Below are positions 1-6,376 of a stretch of 14,978 nucleotides of DNA, piece after piece. The notes beneath the pieces were generated by a model. It did not search any database. It was not told the DNA's origin and saw only the letters and a program-made list of their open reading frames with translations. Origin of the DNA: Caldifarciminota bacterium (GTDB lineage: Bacteria; Hydrothermota; Tepidihabitantia; B3-TA06; JALVRC01); the NCBI GenBank assembly GCA_027025255.1, contig JALVRC010000091.1, positions 1 to 14,978 on the forward strand, in the 5' to 3' direction. The stretch's first letter is position 1; each line of letters begins with the position of its first letter. Made by a program: the position numbers and the translations under genes.

Positions 1-2
1 TA

Positions 3-302
3 GCAGATGTTATAACAGAAGAAAACCGTAGAGAAAGACACATGGCAATTGGTGTTATCTCAAGTAATGCTGGATTTTCACTTATTAAATCAATTGTTAA
101 TGGGGTTTTAAGAGAAATAAAAATAGAGTTTAACATAAAGGAATGCAACCAACCATTCCTTATTAATGGTAGATGTGCAAATATCATATTTAAGAATAAG
201 AATGCAGGATATTTCGGAGAAATTGCCCCACAAGTTTTAAATAAATTCAATCTTCAATATCCTGTTGTAGTTTGTGAAATAAATCTGGATTTGTTTATTT
301 AA
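3..302 (+). CDS. pheT: Phenylalanine--tRNA ligase beta subunit, archaeal/spirochaetal type, C-terminal part (5' truncated)
   Basis: This is the last 99 codons of an open frame that enters from the left edge. PheT pairs with PheS to charge tRNA-Phe in the cytoplasm. The visible part matches the C-terminal catalytic-like domain of archaeal-type PheT: an ENRRERH stretch, a helix resembling the 'IKSIVNGVLRE' region, then the conserved INGR...GYFGEIAP block and a closing PVVVCEINLDLF strand. In ordinary bacterial PheT about 100 or more further residues (the FDX-ACB anticodon-binding domain) follow this block. Here the protein stops right after it, as in archaeal, eukaryotic and spirochaetal PheT. 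The ATG at 42 is internal, since homology continues upstream of it. A strong Shine-Dalgarno for the next gene begins immediately after the stop. The family call is confident. The archaeal-type subcall rests on the missing tail and would fail if the stop is a local truncation. Confidence 0.85.
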   Translation, partial: ADVITEENRRERHMAIGVISSNAGFSLIKSIVNGVLREIKIEFNIKECNQPFLINGRCANIIFKNKNAGYFGEIAPQVLNKFNLQYPVVVCEINLDLFI

Positions 303-303
303 A

Positions 304-309
304 AGGAGG
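304..309 (+). promoter_or_regulatory. Strong Shine-Dalgarno for the gene at 320
   Basis: AGGAGG lies ten bases before the ATG at 320, directly after the pheT stop codon. It fixes the start of the downstream gene and implies efficient independent initiation. Confidence 0.75.
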
Positions 310-319
310 TAAAAATATT

Positions 320-1309
320 ATGGAAGTAAAAGAAATAAAAAATGAAGTATTAAATCCTGAAACAGATTTTGAGCAGTACAAAAAAATGTATGAAAAGGTA
401 AGAGAAATTGAAGATAAAATCCATGAATTAGAAAAACAAAAACAAGAAGTTTTAAATGGCGTAAATAAATACCTGGAACAAAAAAGAGATTCTGTTAACG
501 ATGATTTAATAAAGAAAGCCTCTGAAGAGTACCAGAAGTATCTTCTTGAAAAAATCAATACAGTACTTGCTCAGGGGAATGTTGAAGAACAATCTAAATA
601 TGTTAATCGCCTAAATACTCATATCGCTTCAAAACTAAAAAGAATTGAAGTGGATCAAACACAGGAAACTAAAGAGATAAAAGAGCTTGAAGAGCGAATG
701 GAGGAAAAAGACATTGAGTCTCCTGTTGAAGAAGAAGAAGAAACAATCAATCCAAAAGTCAAAAGTATCTTAAAACGTATAGCCAAAGCAAAGGATAAAA
801 TTTCTGAAATCAAAATAGCCCATTTTGATAAAGAAGGAAATGAAATAGAACGATTAATTACTGATGCAAATGGAAAAGTCTTAAAGAAATACAAAATTGA
901 ATACGATTATGAACGAAACATAAAAAGAGAAATCCAGCTTGATAGGACAGGCACTCCTTTACATGAAATTGAATTTCAGTTAGATGAAAAAGGTAATCCC
1001 TTAAAAGAGGTAATGAAACATGCCAGAACAAAGAAAATTATGTCTCAATGTGTTTACGAATATACAGGGGATAAACTTATAAAGAAAATATGGTATGATA
1101 CAAAAGGGAAAAAAACACGTAGCTGGAACTATGAGTACAATGGAGGCAGTTATCCCAAAAAGGTTATATGGAAAGATGATGAAGATAACCCTTATGGTAT
1201 ATGTGAATACGAATATGATAATAATGGAAGACTTACAAAAGAAATAAGTAAAAGGATACAGGGAGATGTACTTAAAGATATTACCTATGAATATGAAGAA
1301 ACAAAATGA
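320..1309 (+). CDS. Uncharacterised protein: N-terminal coiled coil plus YD-like repeat domain
   Basis: I do not recognise a named family. The 329-aa product has no signal peptide or membrane segment, so it is probably cytoplasmic. Residues about 15-150 are very rich in Glu, Lys and Gln with heptad-like spacing, indicating one or more coiled coils, followed by a Glu-rich linker (EEEEET). From about residue 160 to the end there are degenerate repeats of roughly 20-25 residues built around aromatic-acidic-aromatic strands and 'G' turns: YKIEYDY, YEYTGDKL, WNYEYNGG, YEYDNNGRL, YEYEETK. These resemble YD/RHS-like or MORN-like beta-strand repeats. The start is fixed by a strong Shine-Dalgarno. The stop overlaps the start of the next gene (ATGA), so it is co-translated with the NAD(P)H-hydrate repair enzyme. 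No function can be given. Confidence 0.8.
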   Translation: MEVKEIKNEVLNPETDFEQYKKMYEKVREIEDKIHELEKQKQEVLNGVNKYLEQKRDSVNDDLIKKASEEYQKYLLEKINTVLAQGNVEEQSKYVNRLNTHIASKLKRIEVDQTQETKEIKELEERMEEKDIESPVEEEEETINPKVKSILKRIAKAKDKISEIKIAHFDKEGNEIERLITDANGKVLKKYKIEYDYERNIKREIQLDRTGTPLHEIEFQLDEKGNPLKEVMKHARTKKIMSQCVYEYTGDKLIKKIWYDTKGKKTRSWNYEYNGGSYPKKVIWKDDEDNPYGICEYEYDNNGRLTKEISKRIQGDVLKDITYEYEETK

Positions 1310-2826
1310 TTCGTATCTGTTCTAAGGAAGAAAGTAGAGCACTTGACGCAAAAGCTATTGATATGGGGATTCCCGGCATTCTCCTTATGGAGAATGCCGG
1401 GAAAGGAGTTAGTGAAAAAGCATTTGAAAATTTTAATATAGAAGCAAAATCTGTAATAATCTTCTGTGGAAAAGGTAACAATGCCGGAGATGGCCTCGTT
1501 GCCGCAAGACATTTAAAGGCGAATGGAGCACATCCTTTTATCTTTTTTACTGTTTCTCCTCACAATCTTACAGGAGATGCTAAAAAAAATTTTATGATTA
1601 TTAAAAACATGTCAATCCCCTACACTACCCTATCACATTTCAACATAAAAGAAGAAGACATAAACACAATCCTGAGTACACATAATCTACCAGAGGCAGG
1701 TCTTATAATAGATGCTTTACTCGGGACAGGTTTTAAAGGAAACCTGAAGGAACCTTACAACACACTGATAGAATACATAAATAATCTAAAACTTCCTATC
1801 CTCTCTATTGACATACCTTCCGGGATGGAAGCTGATGGAGGAAACTCAAAACACGCAGTAAAAGCCAATCTAACAGCTACAATGGCCTTTCCAAAATATG
1901 CCTTCTTTATCTATCCAGATAAAGAAAAAATAGGGACATTAGAAATTATAGACATAGGGCTGGGGGGTATGTGGAAGGGGAACATACATAAGGACGAAGG
2001 AAAGATTTTCCTTATAGAAAAAAAGGATACTTATCTTAAAAAAAGACCCGTCTACGGACATAAAGGGAGCTTTGGGAAACTTTTAATAATAGGAGGCTCA
2101 AAGGGTCTTTCAGGTGCATTAATACTCGCAACAAAAGCTGCCCTGCGTACAGGTGTTGGGTTAGTTTTTACTGCATATCCTGATATACTTGATAATATTG
2201 TTTCAGGCTCTGTACATAGCGCAGTCAAAATTCCGCTCCCCACAAAAAATGGTGTTATCGGAGAAATTAATAAAGACATATTAAATGGAATTGATGCAGT
2301 TGTATTAGGACCGGGGATGGGGAATCCGGATATTTCTATTATCAAAAAGATAATGGAATATACACGTAACATTCCAGTTCTTATAGATGCAGATGCACTA
2401 AATCTTATGGCAAAAAATGAAATTAAAGAATGGAAGGAAAATATGATTTTAACACCACATCTCATTGAACTCTCACGACTTACAAAGTTACAACCTGAAA
2501 CTATTTTAAAAAATAGATTTAAAGCCCCATTTATAAAAGATGCTACTGTGATTCTAAAGGGTGCCCCCACCTTCATTTACTACAAAGATAAAATACTTAT
2601 TCAACCAGTATGGGACTCATCGCTCTCAAAAGGAGGCAGTGGAGACGTTCTCTCAGGGATTATCGGAGGATTATTAGCCCAAGGCATGAGTATACTTAAC
2701 GCATCTATTACAGGGACATATATTCACGCACAAGCAGGTAAATACGCAGGAAAAGTTAAAACTCCATTTGGAGCTATTCCTGATGATTATATAGATTTTA
2801 TGCCTGACGTTATAGCTGAACTGTGA
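1306..2826 (+). CDS. nnr: Bifunctional NAD(P)H-hydrate repair enzyme (epimerase + ADP-dependent dehydratase)
   Basis: This enzyme repairs damaged NAD(P)H: the N-terminal NnrE half epimerises S/R-NAD(P)HX and the C-terminal NnrD half dehydrates it using ADP. Its length of 506 aa is normal for the bacterial fusion. Epimerase half (about 1-215): LLMENAG near residue 26, GKGNNAGDG with Asp62, DALLGTGFKG, and SIDIPSGM. Dehydratase half (about 225-506): GHKGSFGKLLIIGGS, GVGLV, VLGPGMG, LIDADALNL, ILTPH, LKG, then GGSGDVLSG, whose Asp447 is the expected catalytic residue, and a final G-TYIHAQAG block. The ATG overlaps the upstream stop as ATGA, indicating translational coupling. A perfect 15-bp inverted repeat sits in codons 22-33. 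The next gene also overlaps it, by GTGA. Confidence 0.95.
   Translation: MIRICSKEESRALDAKAIDMGIPGILLMENAGKGVSEKAFENFNIEAKSVIIFCGKGNNAGDGLVAARHLKANGAHPFIFFTVSPHNLTGDAKKNFMIIKNMSIPYTTLSHFNIKEEDINTILSTHNLPEAGLIIDALLGTGFKGNLKEPYNTLIEYINNLKLPILSIDIPSGMEADGGNSKHAVKANLTATMAFPKYAFFIYPDKEKIGTLEIIDIGLGGMWKGNIHKDEGKIFLIEKKDTYLKKRPVYGHKGSFGKLLIIGGSKGLSGALILATKAALRTGVGLVFTAYPDILDNIVSGSVHSAVKIPLPTKNGVIGEINKDILNGIDAVVLGPGMGNPDISIIKKIMEYTRNIPVLIDADALNLMAKNEIKEWKENMILTPHLIELSRLTKLQPETILKNRFKAPFIKDATVILKGAPTFIYYKDKILIQPVWDSSLSKGGSGDVLSGIIGGLLAQGMSILNASITGTYIHAQAGKYAGKVKTPFGAIPDDYIDFMPDVIAEL
1370..1403 (+). repeat. Perfect 15-bp hairpin inside the 5' end of the nnr coding region
   Basis: The arms are 1370-1384 (TTCCCGGCATTCTCC) and 1389-1403 (its exact reverse complement), with a four-base loop TTAT. 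The arms are GC-rich compared with the surrounding AT-rich DNA. It begins 64 bases after the ATG and covers codons for the conserved LLMENAG motif. There is no T-run after it on either strand, so it does not look like an ordinary intrinsic terminator. Confidence 0.85.
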
Positions 2827-3992
2827 TAGCATATTTGATTAAAACCTTTCTAATTATTCCTAATTCAGCCTCTATTGTAAATATTTTTCCTTCAGAGAAT
2901 GGTTTCTATGTTATAACAAAAAACTACCTTATGGAAATAGATGACAACATGCAGGTAAAAAAACTATGGGGCAAGGAAGAAGGGTTTCCTAAAAATATTA
3001 AATTCTCTTTTAAAAACAATAGTAATTTTCTTTTGATAAATGACAAATATATATATATATATAACATCTATTCTAATTTCCTATTTCATGTCACAAACCC
3101 TTTTAAATTTGACAGCATAGGGATAGATAAAGACGGATTTATTCTATCAGGTAAAAAATATATTAAAATAACCTCAAATGGAATGATTCAAAAACCTGAT
3201 ACAACTGTTAAACTTGTAGCTATAAACAGTAAACCTTCTTTAAAGATTACTCTGAGAGGACCACTATCCGGAACACCTCTTAAACCTCGTCTGTACGCTT
3301 ATAACTCGCTTAAAAACAGGGCAATTTATATATATCCGGACTCAGGTATGTTTGTAGTAAATGCTTATACAGGCAATGTAATACGACATTATCCTGAATT
3401 CTTTAAAAATAGCATGCTTGTAAGCGGACCAAGAATAAAATCAAAAACTATGTTCATAGAATTTAACAAAGATTTTACATTCGGAAAAATTAAAAATATT
3501 GACGATTCTTATATCCTCTATGACAATGGTATAGTTTTAAAAAACCAAGAAGCAGGGTATACTATTGATAAAAAAACAAATATTAATATTAAGGAACGTC
3601 CTGTATACGTATCATTTGCATCAGACACACTGTATATATTATATAAAAATTATATGGAAAAATATTTTAACGGGACAAAACAAACATTAAATTTCTCCTT
3701 TTTCAAACTATGGACATATAAAAACAGAATTATAGCATATAGGAATAAAAAACTATATATTCTTGACAGTACTCCGTCACTATTTACAAAAATTCCTGGT
3801 TTTTTTAAAAATCCTAATAGTATTACTGTACTTAACAATCATTTTTATATAATAAAAAATAACATCTTGATGAACGAAGAAATGACTCCATTACTCTGGC
3901 TTAACAGCAATTTATCTGGCATTACAAGTGATTCAAGCTTTATATACTTATTAACAGAAGATTTTCTTCTTAAACTTCAACCACTTCAATAG
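2823..3992 (+). CDS. Uncharacterised protein, possibly beta-propeller-like
   Basis: No known family is recognised. The 389-aa product begins at a GTG that overlaps the nnr stop (GTGA). I see no good Shine-Dalgarno, so it probably depends on coupling. The N-terminus is hydrophobic (IAYLIKTFLIIP), possibly a short signal peptide or anchor. The rest is dominated by short alternating hydrophobic/aromatic strands and Asn/Asp/Lys turns, for example NGFYVITKNYLMEID, NNSNFLLINDKYIYIYN, SDTLYILYKNYMEKY, NRIIAYRNKKLYILD, and DSSFIYLLTEDFLLKL. Recurring pairs of strands of this kind suggest a beta-propeller such as those in exported structural or reporter proteins; this is an inference from pattern only. 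Codons 76-80 are written as an (AT)8 repeat. It is the last gene before the only sizeable intergenic gap. Confidence 0.7.
   Translation: MIAYLIKTFLIIPNSASIVNIFPSENGFYVITKNYLMEIDDNMQVKKLWGKEEGFPKNIKFSFKNNSNFLLINDKYIYIYNIYSNFLFHVTNPFKFDSIGIDKDGFILSGKKYIKITSNGMIQKPDTTVKLVAINSKPSLKITLRGPLSGTPLKPRLYAYNSLKNRAIYIYPDSGMFVVNAYTGNVIRHYPEFFKNSMLVSGPRIKSKTMFIEFNKDFTFGKIKNIDDSYILYDNGIVLKNQEAGYTIDKKTNINIKERPVYVSFASDTLYILYKNYMEKYFNGTKQTLNFSFFKLWTYKNRIIAYRNKKLYILDSTPSLFTKIPGFFKNPNSITVLNNHFYIIKNNILMNEEMTPLLWLNSNLSGITSDSSFIYLLTEDFLLKLQPLQ
3047..3063 (+). repeat. (AT)8A dinucleotide microsatellite within coding sequence
   Basis: This is an uninterrupted alternating AT run of 17 bases encoding Tyr-Ile-Tyr-Ile-Tyr (residues 76-80) of the 389-aa protein. 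A change of one repeat unit would shift the reading frame. Confidence 0.9.
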
Positions 3993-4044
3993 AGCAAAAA
4001 CTGCTATTTATTAATCTTGCTAAATTTTAATGTATTTCTGAAAC

Positions 4045-4072
4045 TTGACAAAGCCCTAAAATTGAATATTAT
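4045..4072 (+). promoter_or_regulatory. Predicted sigma70-type promoter for acpP and downstream genes
   Basis: A perfect -35 hexamer TTGACA (4045-4050) is followed by a 16-base spacer and TATTAT (4067-4072), one mismatch from TATAAT. It lies in the 112-base gap 3993-4104, the only gap in the window long enough for a regulatory region, and about 30 bases before the acpP ATG. The transcript would have a short 5' leader. No operator-like palindrome was recognised, and I saw no convincing terminator for the preceding gene in the same gap. Confidence 0.6.
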
Positions 4073-4091
4073 TATAAAAATGTAAAACCAA

Positions 4092-4097
4092 AGGAGG
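4092..4097 (+). promoter_or_regulatory. Strong Shine-Dalgarno for acpP
   Basis: AGGAGG lies eight bases upstream of the ATG at 4105, consistent with the high expression usual for acyl carrier protein. Confidence 0.75.
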
Positions 4098-4104
4098 ATA
4101 AAAT

Positions 4105-4344
4105 ATGGGACTTTCAGATAAAGTAAAGGATATTATAGTAGAGAGATTACAGGTTAGCCCGGAAAAGGTAACTGAAGAAGCAAAATTTATAGAAGATCTC
4201 GGGGCTGATTCGCTTGATACAGTAGAACTTTTAATGAAGTTTGAAGACGAATTTGGTATTGAGATACCAGAGGAAGATGCACAACAATTAGATACTGTTG
4301 GTAAAGCTGTAAAGTATCTGGAAGACAAGTTAGCTAATAAATAG
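4105..4344 (+). CDS. acpP: Acyl carrier protein
   Basis: This is the small acidic protein that carries growing acyl chains in type II fatty-acid synthesis. The product is 79 aa, the usual size. The phosphopantetheine attachment motif is GADSLDTVEL, with Ser36 at the expected position. Around it the family pattern is present: 'IIVERL' helix I, 'VTEEAKFIEDLG', 'LLMKFEDEFGIEIPEEDA' helix II, and a C-terminal 'AVKYLEDKL' helix. A strong promoter and a strong Shine-Dalgarno precede it. The stop codon TAG shares its final G with the GTG start of fabF, so the two proteins are coupled. The acpP-fabF order is the classic bacterial arrangement. CoaE, encoded four genes downstream, makes the CoA that donates the phosphopantetheine arm. 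Confidence 0.98.
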   Translation: MGLSDKVKDIIVERLQVSPEKVTEEAKFIEDLGADSLDTVELLMKFEDEFGIEIPEEDAQQLDTVGKAVKYLEDKLANK

Positions 4345-5582
4345 TGAAAAGGGTCGCAATAACAGGGCTTGGCGCTGTTACTCCGCTGGGGAATGACGTC
4401 AAGACATTCTGGTCCCATTTAAAAAATGGTGATAACGGTATTAACAGGATAAAGGCTTTTGATCCTTCCAGACTTAGCTCTCAAATTGCTGGCGAGATAA
4501 AAGACTTTACACCTTCTTTAAAGATTGATGCTAAACTTGCAAGAAGGCTTGATCCCTTTGCAGCATATGCACTTTACGCTGCAATAGAAGCGATAGAGGA
4601 TTCAGGATTAAACTTCTCATCTATGAAAAAGGAAGAGATAGGCGTTATTGTTGGAAGTGGCATGGGTGGTATTCAAACATGGGAAAGAGAGCACATTAAA
4701 TTCTTAGAAAAAGGACCAATGAGAGTATCTCCATTTCTTATTCCAATGATGATTCCTAATATCGCTGCAGGAATAATATCAATTCAATACGGTTTAATGG
4801 GACCAAATTTCGCAACCGTATCAGCCTGTGCATCTTCTGCTCATGCTATTGGAGAAGCATTGAGACATATAAGATACGGTGATGCTAAGGTTGTTATTAC
4901 AGGAGGTGCAGAAGCCGCTATAACAGAATATGCAATGGGCGGATTCTGTGTTGAAAAGGCTCTTTCAACAAGAAATGATAATCCTCAGAAAGCCTCAAGG
5001 CCTTTTGATAGAGATAGAGATGGTTTTGTCATAGGAGAAGGAGCAGGTATATTAGTATTAGAAGATATGGATTTTGCTTTAAGTCGCGGTGCAAAAATTT
5101 ATGCCGAACTTGCAGGTTATGGATTGAGTGGAGATGGATATCATATTACAGCTCCGCAACCAGATGGACAGGGGGCAGTGATTTCCATGCGTAAGGCCAT
5201 AAACAATGCGGGTCTGACAATTAATGATATAGATTACATCAATGCACATGGAACAAGCACCAAATTAAACGATGCTATGGAAACGCAAGCAATTAAATCT
5301 TTATTTAAAGATAGAGCTTATAAAATCCCTGTTTCTTCTACAAAATCTATGACAGGGCACCTATTAGGTGCTGCAGCAGCTATAGAAACTATTGCAACTG
5401 CTCTTTCCATACATGAATCAACAATTCATCCAACAAGAAACTATGAAAATCCGGATGAAGGACTTGACCTTGATTACGTGCCTCAGCATTATAGAGAGCA
5501 AAATATCAATGCTGCCATTTCTAACTCTCTGGGCTTTGGCGGACATAATGTAACAATTGCTTTAAAAAAATTTAAAGGATAG
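4344..5582 (+). CDS. fabF: Beta-ketoacyl-ACP synthase II
   Basis: FabF condenses malonyl-ACP with an acyl-ACP during fatty-acid elongation. The 412-aa length matches E. coli FabF closely. The catalytic triad is in place: Cys162 in VSACASSAHAI, His302 in NAHGTST, His339 in SMTGHLLGAA, with the supporting Lys334 in STKSMTGH. The C-terminal SNSLGFGGHNV loop is intact. The GTG start overlaps the acpP stop by one base; translation from it gives MKRVAITGLGAVTPLG, the normal N-terminus, so the start is secure. An interrupted hairpin (4360-4380, one G-G mismatch) covers this N-terminal segment. etfB follows after two bases, an unusual neighbour, since fabF is more often followed by rnc or other fatty-acid genes. 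Confidence 0.98.
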   Translation: MKRVAITGLGAVTPLGNDVKTFWSHLKNGDNGINRIKAFDPSRLSSQIAGEIKDFTPSLKIDAKLARRLDPFAAYALYAAIEAIEDSGLNFSSMKKEEIGVIVGSGMGGIQTWEREHIKFLEKGPMRVSPFLIPMMIPNIAAGIISIQYGLMGPNFATVSACASSAHAIGEALRHIRYGDAKVVITGGAEAAITEYAMGGFCVEKALSTRNDNPQKASRPFDRDRDGFVIGEGAGILVLEDMDFALSRGAKIYAELAGYGLSGDGYHITAPQPDGQGAVISMRKAINNAGLTINDIDYINAHGTSTKLNDAMETQAIKSLFKDRAYKIPVSSTKSMTGHLLGAAAAIETIATALSIHESTIHPTRNYENPDEGLDLDYVPQHYREQNINAAISNSLGFGGHNVTIALKKFKG

Positions 5583-5584
5583 AC

Positions 5585-6376
5585 ATGAAAATAGTAGTTT
5601 TCATTAAACAGGTACCGGATACTACTGATGTTAAAATTGATCCGGAAACAAACACATTAAAAAGAGGAGATTCTCCAGCCATTATAAATCCCTTTGATCT
5701 GTATGCGCTTGAAGAAGGTATCAGACTTAAAGAAAAATTCGGAGGAGAAGTAATCGCGATTACTATGGGACCTCCTCAGGCAAAAGAGGCAATAAAAGAA
5801 GCTGTTGCTATGGGTGTCGATGACGGAATTCTCATTTCTGATAGAGCTTTTGCTGGTGCAGATACATTGGCAACTTCCTATACCTTATCGCAAGCGGTAA
5901 AGAAAATTGAGAATGTTGACCTTATAATTTGTGGCAAGCAGGCTTCTGATGGTGACACAGCCCAGACTGGACCTGGTATTGCCGAATGGCTTAAACTTCC
6001 TCAGGCTACTTTTGTTAAAAAAATAGATGATATAAAGGAAGGTCATATATACCTTGAATCTATGTGGGATGAAGGTACAGAAAAGCTTAAACTTCCTCTC
6101 CCGGCACTTATTACAGTTGTAAAAGAGATAAACGAACCCAGGATACCAGGGCTGAGAGGAAAAATGAAGGCCAAGAAATTCGAGGTCAAGCTGTGGGATA
6201 ATAAATTCCTTTCACTGCCGGAAGAAAAAATAGGTCTGAATGGATCCCCAACCCAGGTTAGAAAAATATTCTCCCCACCACAAAAAGAACCAGGCAGACA
6301 GCTAACAGTCACCGAAAACGTTTCTGAAATTGCAGAAGAAGTTGTAAACACATTTCAAAAAATGGGGTTAGTATAA
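5585..6376 (+). CDS. etfB: Electron transfer flavoprotein beta subunit
   Basis: EtfB pairs with EtfA to form a soluble flavoprotein that moves electrons between acyl-CoA-type dehydrogenases and other carriers. The product is 263 aa, typical for the family. It shows the N-terminal MKIVVFIKQVPDT strand, the NPFDLYALEEG block, 'GVDDGILISDRAFAGADTLATS', and the nucleotide-binding segment LIICGKQASDGDTAQTGP. The last two blocks look like those of ETFs from anaerobes, including electron-bifurcating ones, in which the beta-site nucleotide is FAD rather than AMP; I judge this by memory of the family and not by alignment. AAAGGAT before the ATG serves as ribosome site. The stop (TAA) shares its last A with the ATG of etfA. 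No acyl-CoA dehydrogenase, lactate dehydrogenase or quinone reductase partner lies in the window. Confidence 0.95.
   Translation: MKIVVFIKQVPDTTDVKIDPETNTLKRGDSPAIINPFDLYALEEGIRLKEKFGGEVIAITMGPPQAKEAIKEAVAMGVDDGILISDRAFAGADTLATSYTLSQAVKKIENVDLIICGKQASDGDTAQTGPGIAEWLKLPQATFVKKIDDIKEGHIYLESMWDEGTEKLKLPLPALITVVKEINEPRIPGLRGKMKAKKFEVKLWDNKFLSLPEEKIGLNGSPTQVRKIFSPPQKEPGRQLTVTENVSEIAEEVVNTFQKMGLV

Noticed and set aside
1727..1746. A 7-bp perfect inverted repeat CAGGTTT/AAACCTG in nnr
   Set aside because: Several such matches are expected by chance at this length.
2052..2576. A 174-codon open frame on the minus strand opposite the NnrD half
   Set aside because: Its translation has no recognisable motif and no ribosome site; the plus-strand frame has clear NnrD motifs throughout. 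It is an antisense shadow.
3993..4044. A possible terminator after the 389-aa gene
   Set aside because: Only a 4-bp AGCA/TGCT stem with no firm T-run can be drawn, too weak to call.
4056..4418. A 120-codon minus-strand frame over the promoter, acpP and the start of fabF
   Set aside because: Antisense shadow of a clear ACP gene, with no start signal.
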